This document shows positions 28,304 to 37,454 of a DNA stretch of 64,000 bases, in pieces. The translations under genes were made by a program, and so were the position numbers. The stretch's first letter is position 1. Each line of letters opens with the position of its first letter. Source of the stretch: an uncultured Sphingomonadaceae bacterium (lineage in GTDB: Bacteria; Pseudomonadota; Alphaproteobacteria; Sphingomonadales; Sphingomonadaceae); the NCBI GenBank assembly GCA_947493195.1, contig CANLQG010000001.1, positions 744,001 to 808,000 on the forward strand, given 5' to 3'. The notes beneath the pieces are model-generated. The model made no database searches. It was not told the origin of the DNA and saw nothing but the letters and a program-made list of their open reading frames with translations.

Positions 28304-29035
28304 ATGGCACGTATCGGGATCATCGGCAGCGAAGGGCGCATGGGACAGGCCATCGCGCAGGTGCTGGCTGGGGGCGAGCACGAATGTGCAGGCGGCGTCG
28401 ACAAGGGCCAGAACCCTGCCCAGCTGGCGCAGGAATGCGATGCGCTGGTGGACTTTTCCGCTCCCGTCGCACTGGCCGAAAATCTCTCCGCCGCGCAGGC
28501 TGCGGGTATCCCGATGCTGATCGGTACGACGGGCCTAGGCGAAAGGGAACACGGCGCCATCGATGCCGCCGCGCGCAGCATTCCCATTTTGCAAACCGGC
28601 AATACTTCGCTGGGGGTTACTCTTCTGGCGTACCTTGTTCAAGAGGCCGCCGCTCGGCTCGGCCCGGACTGGGATATCGAGGTGCTGGAGATGCATCACC
28701 GCATGAAAGTTGATGCGCCATCGGGCACCGCGTTGCTGCTGGGAGAGGCGGCGGCAGATGCGCGCGGCATCACCCTGGCCGACAACAGCGAAAGCGGGCG
28801 CGACGGGCATACAGGCCAGCGGGCCGAGGGCGCCATCGGCTTTGCCGCGCTGCGCGGCGGCACGGTAGCGGGCGAACACTCGGTGATCTTTGCCGGAGAG
28901 CAGGAGCGCATCACCCTCAGCCACTCGGCCGAAAATCGCATGATCTTCGCGCGCGGCGCGGTAAAGGGCGCTGCCTGGCTGATCGGCAAGCCGCCGGGCC
29001 GCTATGGCATGAAGGATGTGCTGGGGCTAGCCTGA
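28304..29035 (+). CDS. dapB: 4-hydroxy-tetrahydrodipicolinate reductase
   Basis: 243 aa. The dinucleotide motif is RIGIIGSEGRMGQAIAQVL, the catalytic/substrate segment is ELMHHRMKVDAPSGTALLLG-like (VLEMHHRMKVDAPSGTALL) with the paired His and Lys, and the GAIGFAALRGGTVAGEHSV block binds the substrate. It makes tetrahydrodipicolinate in the lysine/diaminopimelate pathway; dapE is found 5 kb away. A good AGGAG lies 5 nt before the ATG. Confidence 0.96.
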   Translation: MARIGIIGSEGRMGQAIAQVLAGGEHECAGGVDKGQNPAQLAQECDALVDFSAPVALAENLSAAQAAGIPMLIGTTGLGEREHGAIDAAARSIPILQTGNTSLGVTLLAYLVQEAAARLGPDWDIEVLEMHHRMKVDAPSGTALLLGEAAADARGITLADNSESGRDGHTGQRAEGAIGFAALRGGTVAGEHSVIFAGEQERITLSHSAENRMIFARGAVKGAAWLIGKPPGRYGMKDVLGLA

Positions 29036-29060
29036 CAGCCCGCATCGGGGAGGGAATGAC

Positions 29061-30227
29061 ATGACGGCAAGCAGGGTCGAGGCGGACACCCGTGCGTGGA
29101 TCGACACGCTGAGTTCGCAGGAACTGGCGCTGGCGCGCGATTACACCACCGGCAACCACTGGCTGATCCTGGCCGGACTGCTCGTGTCCGCCATCGTCAC
29201 ATGGATTATCGTGCGCAGCGGGGTGCTGGACAAGGTCGCGGCGAAACTGGGCAGGCGCGGCTTTGCGCTGCGCACCTTCCTGGTGGCGGGCGTCTATCTC
29301 GTGGTCAGTTCGCTGCTGGCCCTGCCCTTTGCGATCTACACCGACTGGTGGCGCGAAACGCAGTACGATCGCACCAGCCAGTCACTCGCGGACTTCCTGG
29401 CGCAGGGCGGCATTTCCCTGCTTCTCTCCGCGCTGATCGGTGGCCTCTTCCTGCTGGGCGTCTACGCCCTGATCCGCAAGGCGGGACGCTGGTGGTGGGC
29501 ATGGGCCGGCGCACTGGTGGCTGCCGCCATTTCCTGCATGCTGCTGCTGAGCCCGGTGCTGATCGAACCGCTGTTCAACGATTACCAGCCCATCCCCGAG
29601 GGCGAGGTGCGCGACGCCGTGCTGGTACTGGCCGCAGAAGCCGGTGTGCCGGAAAACCGCGTGTTCATGTACGACGGATCGCGCCAGTCGAACAATTTCA
29701 CCGCCAATGTTTCGGGCGTGGGCAGCAATGCCCGCATTGCCATATCGGATGTGGCGATGGACGAGGCATCGCTGGACGAGGTGAAAGCCGTGACAGGGCA
29801 CGAGATCGGCCACTATGTGCTGGGCCACGTCTGGCGCTCCATCGCCGTGATCAGTCTGCTGGGGATAGCGATCTTCTGGCTGACGGCGCGGCTCTATCCG
29901 TGGTTCGCACGGCTGTTCGGCACCGATGCGGAACTGGCAGACCCGCGCGGACTGCCCGTGTTCTCGTTCGTCATCGGCCTGCTGTTCGTTCTCGCCCAGC
30001 CGATCACCAACACCCTGACGCGCTTGGGTGAAAGCGAGGCCGATGCCTATTCGTTGACTCACGTCGGCCTGCCCGATGCCCTGTCCGGCGCGCTGATCAA
30101 GACCGCCGAATATCGCTATCCTCTGGCAGGGCCGGTGGAGGAAGCGCTGTTCTACACCCACCCCACCGTGGAGAGCCGCGTGCGCGCCGCAATGGCGTGG
30201 AAGGCCGCACAGGAGGAGAGGCCATGA
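29061..30227 (+). CDS. M48-family (Ste24-like) membrane metalloprotease
   Basis: 388 aa. The zinc motif is H247-E248-I-G-H251 in TGHEIGHYVLGH, and the third ligand is the Glu in ESEADAYSL. Membrane segments flank the active site as in CAAX prenyl protease 1 (Ste24/HtpX superfamily). The N-terminal region DKVAAKLGRRGFALRTFLVAG also fits. ATG after GGGAGGGAA. Followed, through ATGA overlaps, by two tiny frames and then nth. Confidence 0.93.
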   Translation: MTASRVEADTRAWIDTLSSQELALARDYTTGNHWLILAGLLVSAIVTWIIVRSGVLDKVAAKLGRRGFALRTFLVAGVYLVVSSLLALPFAIYTDWWRETQYDRTSQSLADFLAQGGISLLLSALIGGLFLLGVYALIRKAGRWWWAWAGALVAAAISCMLLLSPVLIEPLFNDYQPIPEGEVRDAVLVLAAEAGVPENRVFMYDGSRQSNNFTANVSGVGSNARIAISDVAMDEASLDEVKAVTGHEIGHYVLGHVWRSIAVISLLGIAIFWLTARLYPWFARLFGTDAELADPRGLPVFSFVIGLLFVLAQPITNTLTRLGESEADAYSLTHVGLPDALSGALIKTAEYRYPLAGPVEEALFYTHPTVESRVRAAMAWKAAQEERP

Positions 30228-30328
30228 GCGGCGCGCTGGCCAACCAGTGCAACTGGCAGGAGGAAGGCGGCGGAGAGGCCGCGGCTGAACGGTGCCTCGA
30301 TTTCCTGGCAGAAGTCGGCATTCCATGA
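30224..30328 (+). CDS. Micro-ORF, 34 aa, coupled to the M48 gene
   Basis: Starts in the ATGA that ends the M48 gene, with AGGAGGAGAGG just upstream as a very strong Shine-Dalgarno. The product is 34 aa, acidic, with two Cys (QCNWQEEGGGEAAAERCLDF). No family recognised. It is either a real coupled small protein or the start of a decayed gene. Confidence 0.4.
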   Translation: MSGALANQCNWQEEGGGEAAAERCLDFLAEVGIP

Positions 30329-30396
30329 TCGACCTGCCCACCGTCCTGGCGCAGGGCGTGGGGACCTACCCCAACATGCTGCGCTGGCTGCGCTAG
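30325..30396 (+). CDS. Micro-ORF, 23 aa, coupled to the previous one
   Basis: Starts in the ATGA ending the 34-aa frame and encodes 23 residues (MIDLPTVLAQ... ending in MLRWLR). No clear Shine-Dalgarno of its own. It may be a remnant of the same decayed gene after a frameshift, or a coupled peptide. Confidence 0.3.
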   Translation: MIDLPTVLAQGVGTYPNMLRWLR

Positions 30397-30437
30397 ACTG
30401 TTGGCCTGCGCCCCCCTTTGCGGCTAGCCAGCAGCGC

Positions 30438-31088
30438 ATGACGAAAGACCAGATCTTCGAATTCTTCCGCCGCCTGGCAGAGGACAATCCCGCGCCCGAA
30501 ACGGAGCTGGAATATGGCAATGCCTACCAGCTTGTCGTTGCCGTCGCCCTATCGGCGCAGGCCACAGATGTCGGCGTGAACAAGGCGACCCGCGCGCTGT
30601 TCGCCAGGGTCGAAACGCCCGCGCAGATGCTGGACCTCGGCGAAGAAGGTCTGATCCAGCACATCAAGACCATCGGCCTGTTCAATTCCAAGGCCAAGAA
30701 CGTGATCGCGCTAAGCCAGTTGCTGGTGGACGAATATGGCGGTGAGGTGCCCGGCACGCGCGAGGACCTTGTCCGGCTGCCGGGCGTGGGCCGCAAAACG
30801 GCGAACGTGGTGCTCAACTGCTGGTTCGGGCAGGAGACCTTCGCGGTCGACACGCATATCCTGCGCGTGGGCAACCGCACTGGCCTTGCCAAGGGAAAGA
30901 CGCCCGAACAGGTGGAGGCCAAACTGGAAAAGCGCGTGCCGCAACCCTTTCGCCTGCACGCCCATCACTGGCTGATCCTGCACGGCCGCTATGTCTGTAA
31001 GGCCCGCACGCCCGAATGCTGGCGCTGCCCGGTGGTGGACCTTTGCAGCTTCCGCAAGAAAGTGCTGGAGAAGCCGAAGGGGCGTTAG
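30438..31088 (+). CDS. nth: Endonuclease III
   Basis: 216 aa HhH-GPD DNA glycosylase/AP lyase. The helix-hairpin-helix is LVRLPGVGRKTANVVLN with the catalytic Lys, the catalytic Asp follows in TFAVDTHILRV, and the 4Fe-4S cluster ligands are C187, C194, C197 and C203. It removes oxidised pyrimidines from DNA, complementing mutM elsewhere in the window. Upstream are the M48 gene and two micro-ORFs. Confidence 0.97.
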   Translation: MTKDQIFEFFRRLAEDNPAPETELEYGNAYQLVVAVALSAQATDVGVNKATRALFARVETPAQMLDLGEEGLIQHIKTIGLFNSKAKNVIALSQLLVDEYGGEVPGTREDLVRLPGVGRKTANVVLNCWFGQETFAVDTHILRVGNRTGLAKGKTPEQVEAKLEKRVPQPFRLHAHHWLILHGRYVCKARTPECWRCPVVDLCSFRKKVLEKPKGR

Positions 31089-31240
31089 CGAGGTCCGCCG
31101 CTCCAGTCAGGGCGGAACATCTGCCGGGTGCGATACGTTCAACCATCAAAGGCGGGAAATGTTCACTAGGCGCTGCGGCGCCGGAAGTAGAACCCATGCC
31201 CGACGCCGGTTTTGCCTAAGTCCTTAATATCTTCACGTAG

Positions 31241-31399
31241 GTGGCCGTGCTTGTCATCGCCGCAGGCCTGTTTTTCTGGTTCATGCGCAAGCGGTCGAAC
31301 CGTCATCCTATGGATACTCCTGAAAGGAAAGACGCAGAGGATATGCGCCGCCGGGAAGCGGAAGAGGAACGGCGCGCGGAAGGCCGACCCAAGCTCTGA
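31241..31399 (+). CDS. Small single-helix membrane protein
   Basis: 52 aa from a GTG at 31241 (an in-frame stop precedes it directly). An N-terminal hydrophobic helix (VLVIAAGLFFWFM) is followed by a highly charged tail (Arg/Glu/Asp-rich, EEERRAEGRPKL at the end). That layout is typical of small bacterial membrane proteins. The 150 bp before it show nothing else. No family recognised, and the start has no strong Shine-Dalgarno. Confidence 0.5.
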   Translation: MAVLVIAAGLFFWFMRKRSNRHPMDTPERKDAEDMRRREAEEERRAEGRPKL

Positions 31400-31420
31400 T
31401 CCGCTGTGCCAGAGAGCGTT

Positions 31421-31819
31421 CTAGAGCGTTTCCGCCTCGCGCACGTATCCGAATTCACCCTCGCCCGCCCAGTTGCGGCCGTCGGGATAGCGCAGTTCCA
31501 CGCCCGAAAGATCGGCGGGATCGGCCAGAAGCATGTTCACTCCCATCATGGTGTTGCCGTGCGCTGCCACCGCGGCCTCGGTCAGCACGAAATGCGTGGT
31601 CGCCCCGCACCTGGTGCAGGAATGCACTTCCGCGGCGGGGGCTTCCTTGTCGGAGCGTCTGAAGCCTTTCGTCGCTCCGGAAACCTCTACCTGGTCTGGG
31701 TGAAAATAGCTCCACCGCGCACCGGTCTTGGCGCACAGGGTGCAGTTGCACGCGTGAACGAAGTCCGGCTTTTGCGAGAGCGCGACGCGCACCTCACCGC
31801 ACAGGCAATCGAGAGTCAT
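31421..31819 (-). CDS. GFA-domain (glutathione-dependent formaldehyde-activating-like) protein
   Basis: 132 aa beta-tent protein. The zinc ligands are visible: CLCGEVR near the start (C5, C7), CNCTLC (C24, C26, C29) and CTRC (C68, C71). The name comes from the founding member; most relatives have unproven activity. It starts 9 nt after the symporter stop and so is the last gene of a gst-dapE-symporter-GFA operon. Confidence 0.9.
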   Translation of the reverse strand: MTLDCLCGEVRVALSQKPDFVHACNCTLCAKTGARWSYFHPDQVEVSGATKGFRRSDKEAPAAEVHSCTRCGATTHFVLTEAAVAAHGNTMMGVNMLLADPADLSGVELRYPDGRNWAGEGEFGYVREAETL

Positions 31820-31828
31820 CTGCGCCTC

Positions 31829-33064
31829 CTACACATCGTCTGCAGAGATCATTTCCGCGCGGTCGATGTCGCCCGTCAGGCTGGCCACCGTCGTCGCCAC
31901 GGCGGCATCGCCCGAAACGTTGGTGGTGGTGCGCATCATGTCCATGATCCGGTCCACTCCGGCAACGAAGGCGATCGTTTCCAGCGGTACGCCAACCGCG
32001 CCGAATACCAGCGCCATCATGATCAGGCCCGCACCGGGAATGCCCGCCGCGCCCACGGCCCCCAGCGTGCCGAGGATCGAGATCATGAAGTAGTCGCCCC
32101 ACGACAGGTCGACCCCGAAGATCTGCGCACCGAACAGCGTGGCAAGTCCCAGATACATGGCCGTGCCGTTCATGTTGATCGTTGCGCCCAACGAGATCAC
32201 GAAACTGGCGACCGAGTTGCTGATGCCCAGGTTCCGCTCGGCGCAGCGCAGGGTTACGGGCAGCGTGGCGTTGGAGCTGGCGGTGGAATAGCTGACCGCG
32301 ATCGCATCCACGATGCCGCGGAAGAAATCGCGCACCGGCAGGCGGGCGATGAACTTGATCATCCCGCCGTAGACCAGGGCGATGATCAGCAGGCAGCCAA
32401 GGTAATTGAGGAAAACAAGCTTGCCCAGCGCGGCCAGCGCATCGAGGCCGAGCGTGCCTGCCACCCATGCCATCAGCGCGAAGACACCGAAGGGCGTGAG
32501 TTCCATCACTACCATGGTCACCTTCTGCATGACGACCGAGCCGCTATCGAAAATCTTCATAACCGGCTCGCCCTGCTCTTTGGCCATAAGGATGCCGATG
32601 CCCAGCAGCAGAGAGAAGATGATCAGCGGCAGCACGTTCACGTCGGCCATCACCTGCACCGGGCTTTGCGGTACCATGCCCAGCAGCATCTCGCGCCAGG
32701 TCGTTTCGTTCGGCTCGGGCACTGCGCCCATCTCGATCGAAGACGTATCGACACCGGAACCCGGCGCGATTACCGTTCCCAGGAACAGGCCAAGCCACAC
32801 CGCGATCTGTCCCGTCACCACGAACAATAGCAGCGCGCGCCAGCCGATACGGCCCAGCTTGCGAATGTCACCGATGGAGGCAACGCCTGCGACAAGACTG
32901 AAGAAGATCAGCGGCACCACCAGCATCTTGATGAAAGCGACAAAGATATCGCCGACGATCTTGATGCTTTCCGCCCCCGGTCCCCACAACCGGCCCAGGA
33001 TGATGCCAAGGATCAGGGCAGCAATAACCCGCTGCCACAGCGGAATGGCTAACCAGCGTTTCAT
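31829..33064 (-). CDS. Dicarboxylate/amino acid:cation symporter (DAACS family)
   Basis: 411 aa with eight or so membrane segments and two re-entrant loops. The serine-rich HP1 hairpin (SYSTASSNATLPVTLRCAE) and the transmembrane NMNGTAMY motif that binds Na+ are conserved. It probably imports C4-dicarboxylates, glutamate or aspartate with Na+ or H+; the exact substrate cannot be fixed by eye. The ATG overlaps the dapE stop (ATGA). Confidence 0.93.
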   Translation of the reverse strand: MKRWLAIPLWQRVIAALILGIILGRLWGPGAESIKIVGDIFVAFIKMLVVPLIFFSLVAGVASIGDIRKLGRIGWRALLLFVVTGQIAVWLGLFLGTVIAPGSGVDTSSIEMGAVPEPNETTWREMLLGMVPQSPVQVMADVNVLPLIIFSLLLGIGILMAKEQGEPVMKIFDSGSVVMQKVTMVVMELTPFGVFALMAWVAGTLGLDALAALGKLVFLNYLGCLLIIALVYGGMIKFIARLPVRDFFRGIVDAIAVSYSTASSNATLPVTLRCAERNLGISNSVASFVISLGATINMNGTAMYLGLATLFGAQIFGVDLSWGDYFMISILGTLGAVGAAGIPGAGLIMMALVFGAVGVPLETIAFVAGVDRIMDMMRTTTNVSGDAAVATTVASLTGDIDRAEMISADDV

Positions 33065-34230
33065 GAAAGCGATTTCTCCTTGGCCGATAGCGCGGCCAGC
33101 GCAACCCGGCGGTAGATTGCCGTGAGGGTGGCAAGGTCGTCAACCGCCACGGCCTCGTCGGTCTTGTGCATGGTCGCGTTTACCAGGCCGAACTCGATGA
33201 CCGGGCACAGGTCTTTCAGGAAGCGCGCGTCGGACGTGCCGCCGGTGGTGGAGCGCTCGGGATCGATGCCCGTCTCCGCCTTCACCGCATCGGCGATCAT
33301 CTGCGAGAACGCGCCTGGCGGCGTGAGGAAAGGTTCGCCGCTGATGATGGGCCGCGCCGTGCCGCCGTGCTTTTCGGCGATGGCGATGACTTTATCGGAC
33401 AACGTTGCGCCCGTATGCAGGTCGTTGAAGCGGATGGAAATTCGCGCGGCAGCCTTGCCGGGGATAACGTTGTGCGCGCGGTTGGGAACGTCAAATTCGG
33501 TGATTTCCAGGTTGCTGGGCTGGAACCAGTCGGTGCCTTCGTCCAGCACCAGCGCGTTCAGCTCGGCTAGGATGGCGACCATTTTCGGCATCGGGTTGTC
33601 GGCCAGGTACGGATAGGCAACGTGGCCCTGCGTGCCGGTAACTTCCAGCCAGATATTAACCGAGCCACGCCGACCGATCTTCATCATGTCGCCCAGCCTG
33701 TTGACGCTGGTAGGCTCCCCCACCAGGCACAGGTCCGGGATGTCGCCGCGCCCCCGCATCCGGTCGATCAGCGCACGCGTGCCATGCAGCGCGGGCCCCT
33801 CCTCGTCGCCGGTGATGATGAAGCTGAGCGTACCAATATCGACCGGGATTTCGGCGACGGCGGCCACCATGCAGGCAATGGCGCCCTTCATGTCCACTGC
33901 GCCGCGTCCGCAGAGCAGGTCTCCGCCCGGTTCGCTGCGCACTTCCGGGCCGAAGGGCTCGCTCGACCAGCCATCGCCCGGCGGCACCACGTCGACATGA
34001 CCGGCAAAGGCAAAGTGCGGCGAACCTGCGGGACCGCGCCGGATGGCGAAGAGGTTCTCTACAGGTTCCTCATCGGTGCCTTCCTGGCCATCGCCACGGG
34101 TGAAGCGATCAACCTCGAAACCAAGGCCGGCGAGCATTTCTTCCAGCATGTCGAACACCGGGCCGCGCGCAGGCGTCACGCTTTCGCAGGCGATCAGGTG
34201 GCGGGCATTGGCAAGCGGGTCGTTGCTCAC
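33061..34230 (-). CDS. dapE: Succinyl-diaminopimelate desuccinylase
   Basis: 389 aa M20-family metallohydrolase. The first metal ligand region is FAFAGHVDVVPPGDGW; the bridging and second sites are CGRGAVDMKGAIACM and ITGDEEGPALHGT, and the final zinc His is in FGLVNATMHKTDE. It releases succinate to form LL-diaminopimelate. GTG start at 34230 in a GTGA junction with gst; stop overlaps the symporter start. An upstream ATG would overlap gst much more. Confidence 0.95.
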   Translation of the reverse strand: MSNDPLANARHLIACESVTPARGPVFDMLEEMLAGLGFEVDRFTRGDGQEGTDEEPVENLFAIRRGPAGSPHFAFAGHVDVVPPGDGWSSEPFGPEVRSEPGGDLLCGRGAVDMKGAIACMVAAVAEIPVDIGTLSFIITGDEEGPALHGTRALIDRMRGRGDIPDLCLVGEPTSVNRLGDMMKIGRRGSVNIWLEVTGTQGHVAYPYLADNPMPKMVAILAELNALVLDEGTDWFQPSNLEITEFDVPNRAHNVIPGKAAARISIRFNDLHTGATLSDKVIAIAEKHGGTARPIISGEPFLTPPGAFSQMIADAVKAETGIDPERSTTGGTSDARFLKDLCPVIEFGLVNATMHKTDEAVAVDDLATLTAIYRRVALAALSAKEKSLS

Positions 34231-34892
34231 GAAGTAGTGCCCACCTCGAACTGCGAAATGGTCCATTCCTCGGCCATTGCGGCCTCTACCCATTGCTGCA
34301 TCCAGTCATGTTCCCACAGGGCCTGCATGTAGGCTTGCGCAAAACCCGGCACTCCGATGCCGTAGGTGAGGAAGCGGCTGACGATAGGCGCATAGAAGAT
34401 ATCCGCTGCGCTGAAGGTACCGAAAAGGAAAGGTCCGCCCTTGCCGAAACGCGCGCGGGCCTCGGCCCACAGGCCGAGGATGCGCACGATGTTGCCCTTG
34501 CATTCGTCGGACAGGTCCACGTCCACGCGGGCGCGGATGTTCATCGGGCAATTGCGCCGCAGCGGCAGGTAGGATGAGTGCATTTCCGCCACCATGGCCC
34601 GAGCCATGCCGCGCGCGGCATCGTTCTTGGGCCAGAAACGGTCGCGCCCGACCTTGTCCGCCAGGTATTCGAGGATCGCCAGGCTGTCCCACACCACGAC
34701 ATCGCCGTCCCACAGCACCGGCACCTTTCCGGCAGAAGGCTGGAAATCGCCATCCTGTGCCTTCATCGCCTGCCAGTCGTCACCATCGATATGGACCGTC
34801 AGCTCCTCGAAGGAGAGCCCGCTCTGCTTTGCGGCCAGCCAGCCGCGCAGCGACCAGCTGGAATAATTCTTGTTACCGATGATGAGCTTCAT
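34227..34892 (-). CDS. Glutathione S-transferase family protein
   Basis: 221 aa. The N-terminal thioredoxin-like domain begins MKLIIGNKNYSSWSLRGWLA, with the Asn/Ser-rich catalytic start typical of beta/zeta-like bacterial GSTs, followed by GKVPVLWDGDVVVWDSLAILEYLAD, the glutathione-binding block. An all-helical C-terminal domain follows. The substrate is unknown. It is the first gene of the reverse-strand operon with dapE. Confidence 0.9.
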   Translation of the reverse strand: MKLIIGNKNYSSWSLRGWLAAKQSGLSFEELTVHIDGDDWQAMKAQDGDFQPSAGKVPVLWDGDVVVWDSLAILEYLADKVGRDRFWPKNDAARGMARAMVAEMHSSYLPLRRNCPMNIRARVDVDLSDECKGNIVRILGLWAEARARFGKGGPFLFGTFSAADIFYAPIVSRFLTYGIGVPGFAQAYMQALWEHDWMQQWVEAAMAEEWTISQFEVGTTS

Positions 34893-35078
34893 GTGTGGCG
34901 CGGTTCCCTGTTTGACGCGAGGCCTAACGGTTCAGGCAGACACTGTCGAGCATGAACAATCCGCACCATACCGGCAAGACTTTGCTGAACGAGCGTTCAC
35001 CTTTTTGCCGGTTTGTTAACCATCCTCTGGCACGAGACGAAATGCCGCAGAATGCGCTGGCGAAACGAAAGGTAAAGA

Positions 35079-37397
35079 GTGGTCGGCAAGGCCCCTGCAA
35101 CCAAACGCGAAGCCAACTGGCTCGAACGGGTTCGCCACGTCGCGGTGGCGGGCCTGATCGCGCTTGTGCTGCATACGCTGACCGTATTCGTACCGCTCGA
35201 CCAACTGGGCTGGGTGCTCCAGTCGCGGGCAGCCTCGCAGCCTGCCTCCGGTGACATCGTCTTCGTCGGCACCAGGGCCGATCTCGCCGATCCCGATCAG
35301 CCTGCCGGGCGGCGGCAACTGGCCGACCTTATCGACAGACTGGACGCCGCAGGGACAGAAGCGGTGTACATCGACCTGTCTTTCGAACGCGCGTCCGATC
35401 CGTCTGCCGACAAGCGCCTCAACGAAAGCCTCCGCGCATTCGCGGGTGAAAGCTACATGGTGCTGCCGATCCGCACGGGCCTTGACGGTGAGCCCATGCT
35501 CGTCAGCAACGCGCCGGAGGTCTGCGCGGGTATCCCGGAAGTCGCCGCCGACAACTGGATGAACTTCCTCGGCTTTACATGGGACCTTCCCTACCAGGTC
35601 TCTTCGGGCGAGCGCGCCTTGCCCAATGTTGCCCTCCAACTGGCCGGAAACGTCGAGATTGAAGCGGACAGGTTTCCCATCAGCTATATCTTCTCGCGTT
35701 CCTCCATCCCCACATACCGCTTCGATGACCTGAACCGTCCCGGCACAAACCTCGAAGGGTTTGCCGGGAAATCCGTGGTCATCGGTGATGCCGGGCGCGA
35801 GCAGTCAGCCGGACGAAAGATACCCGGTCACGCAGTAGTGCCGCCGTCGATTGTCTCCATCTACGGTGCGGAAACGCTGAAGGCGGGTCATACGCAATTC
35901 GTCAACGGACTGCTGGTCCTCATCGCCGTCTTTGCTGCCCTGCTTCTGGCCAGTGCCTGCCGCCGTCAGAACCTTCGCTATGCTGCATATGCCGCAATTG
36001 CCTTTGCAATCCCCGTCGGTCTTCTGGCCGCAGCCTTTGCCGCCACACGCGTAAGCGTTGCCGATTCGCTCGTCTTGCTGGCCGTCTTTGCCTTCTACCG
36101 GATGCGAACGTCCATGCGGCGTAAGCTGCGACTGGTCGATTCGGACACCAACCTCCCCACGTTTGCCGCGCTGGAAGCCGACAAGAACATCGCCGAGAAC
36201 GTGCCTGCCATCATCGTGGCAAGGATCCACCGGTTCGAGGAAGTGCGTCGCAGCCTCCCGCTGGACCTGCATTCGGAATACCTGCTGGCCATTACCGGAC
36301 GGCTGAACGCCGCGACCCAGCAGGCCACGATCTACATCGGGCAGGGCCATCTGCTGGGCTGGACAATGGCGGAAAAGGATCCCGCTCTCCTGCGCGAACA
36401 CCTGGAAGGCCTGCGGGCACTGTTCGCGTCCCCGCTGGTGGTTGGCGAGCAGCAGGTCGATGTCGGCATCACCTTCGGCATCGACATAACCCCCAGCCCC
36501 AATGTGGCGCGGCGCCTGGCTGCGGCGGTGGCCGTGGCGGAAAAGACCAATGAGACTTTCGAACCGATTGCGATCGCCGATTCCGCATCGCAGGAAGACC
36601 TCATCTGGAACATCTCGCTGCAGGCGCGGATCGATGCCGCGCTCAGCAACGGCGAGATCTACCTGGCGTTCCAGCCCAAGATCATGGTGCAGTCGGGAGA
36701 GATCATCGGGGCCGAAGCTCTTGTGCGCTGGAAGGACCCGGTGAAAGGGCAGATTCCTCCCGATTACTTCATCCGCCAGTGCGAAACTGCCGGACGCATG
36801 AGCCAACTGACTCGCTTCGTGCTGGAGGAAGCCTGCAAGGCCGGCAACGCCTTCGAGCGCGAGGGATTGCATTTGCCGATTGCAGTCAACATTTCCGCCA
36901 CGCTGCTGCACGAGCGTTCCATCGTCGCCATGGTCTCTGACGTACTGGACCGGCATTGCTACGATCCGCGTCGCCTGACGCTGGAAATCACCGAAACCTT
37001 CCGCATTTCAAACCTCGATCTCGCGGCCGAGATTCTCGGCGAGTTGAAGGCACTGGGTACCAAGATCTCGATGGACGATTTCGGGGTGGGTGCCGCAAGC
37101 CTGGAAGCGCTTTTGAAACTGCCATTCTCCGAACTCAAGATCGACAGGAAGTTCATCTCGCCGATGACCGGCGACCCCAAGGCGCAGGGGATCGTGAAGA
37201 ACATCCTTCAGATGGGCCGCGATCTGCGAATCATCGTTGTTGCCGAGGGGGTTGAAGATGCCGGAACGTTAACCTTGTTGCGTGATTCGGGCTGCATCGT
37301 GGCCCAGGGTTTCGCCATTTCCCGACCCGTCAGATCAGAAAAAATACTGCAATATCATAGGGCTAAGGAAATAGGGTCGTTAAAAAACATAGTTTAG
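35079..37397 (+). CDS. CHASE2-EAL protein, probable c-di-GMP phosphodiesterase
   Basis: 772 aa. A membrane helix at about 22-42 leads into a periplasmic CHASE2 sensor domain (about 55-270) and three more helices (about 275-345). A vestigial GGDEF-like region follows: it keeps DSDTNLPTFAALEADK but has GQGHLLGW where GGDEF should be, so it cannot cyclise GTP. The C-terminal EAL domain is complete: EALVRW, VNIS, LEITET, DDFGVGAAS, LKIDRKF and VVAEGVE all keep their metal and catalytic residues. It should hydrolyse c-di-GMP in response to a periplasmic signal. GTG start preceded by AAAGG. Confidence 0.92.
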   Translation: MVGKAPATKREANWLERVRHVAVAGLIALVLHTLTVFVPLDQLGWVLQSRAASQPASGDIVFVGTRADLADPDQPAGRRQLADLIDRLDAAGTEAVYIDLSFERASDPSADKRLNESLRAFAGESYMVLPIRTGLDGEPMLVSNAPEVCAGIPEVAADNWMNFLGFTWDLPYQVSSGERALPNVALQLAGNVEIEADRFPISYIFSRSSIPTYRFDDLNRPGTNLEGFAGKSVVIGDAGREQSAGRKIPGHAVVPPSIVSIYGAETLKAGHTQFVNGLLVLIAVFAALLLASACRRQNLRYAAYAAIAFAIPVGLLAAAFAATRVSVADSLVLLAVFAFYRMRTSMRRKLRLVDSDTNLPTFAALEADKNIAENVPAIIVARIHRFEEVRRSLPLDLHSEYLLAITGRLNAATQQATIYIGQGHLLGWTMAEKDPALLREHLEGLRALFASPLVVGEQQVDVGITFGIDITPSPNVARRLAAAVAVAEKTNETFEPIAIADSASQEDLIWNISLQARIDAALSNGEIYLAFQPKIMVQSGEIIGAEALVRWKDPVKGQIPPDYFIRQCETAGRMSQLTRFVLEEACKAGNAFEREGLHLPIAVNISATLLHERSIVAMVSDVLDRHCYDPRRLTLEITETFRISNLDLAAEILGELKALGTKISMDDFGVGAASLEALLKLPFSELKIDRKFISPMTGDPKAQGIVKNILQMGRDLRIIVVAEGVEDAGTLTLLRDSGCIVAQGFAISRPVRSEKILQYHRAKEIGSLKNIV

Positions 37398-37424
37398 ACT
37401 TTACAAAGATTGATGGTTAATGCA

Positions 37425-37452
37425 CGAATCTCCTGAAGCAACAGGAGATTTG
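37425..37452 (+). promoter_or_regulatory. Hairpin covering a Shine-Dalgarno
   Basis: CGAATCTCCTG (37425-37435) pairs with CAGGAGATTTG (37442-37452) around the loop AAGCAA: 11 bp with one wobble. The 3' arm contains AGGAG (37443-37447), the Shine-Dalgarno of the ORF at 37455, 7 nt away. When folded, translation should be blocked. This suggests an RNA switch, temperature-sensitive or protein- or sRNA-controlled; the trigger is unknown. Confidence 0.65.
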
Positions 37453-37454
37453 CA

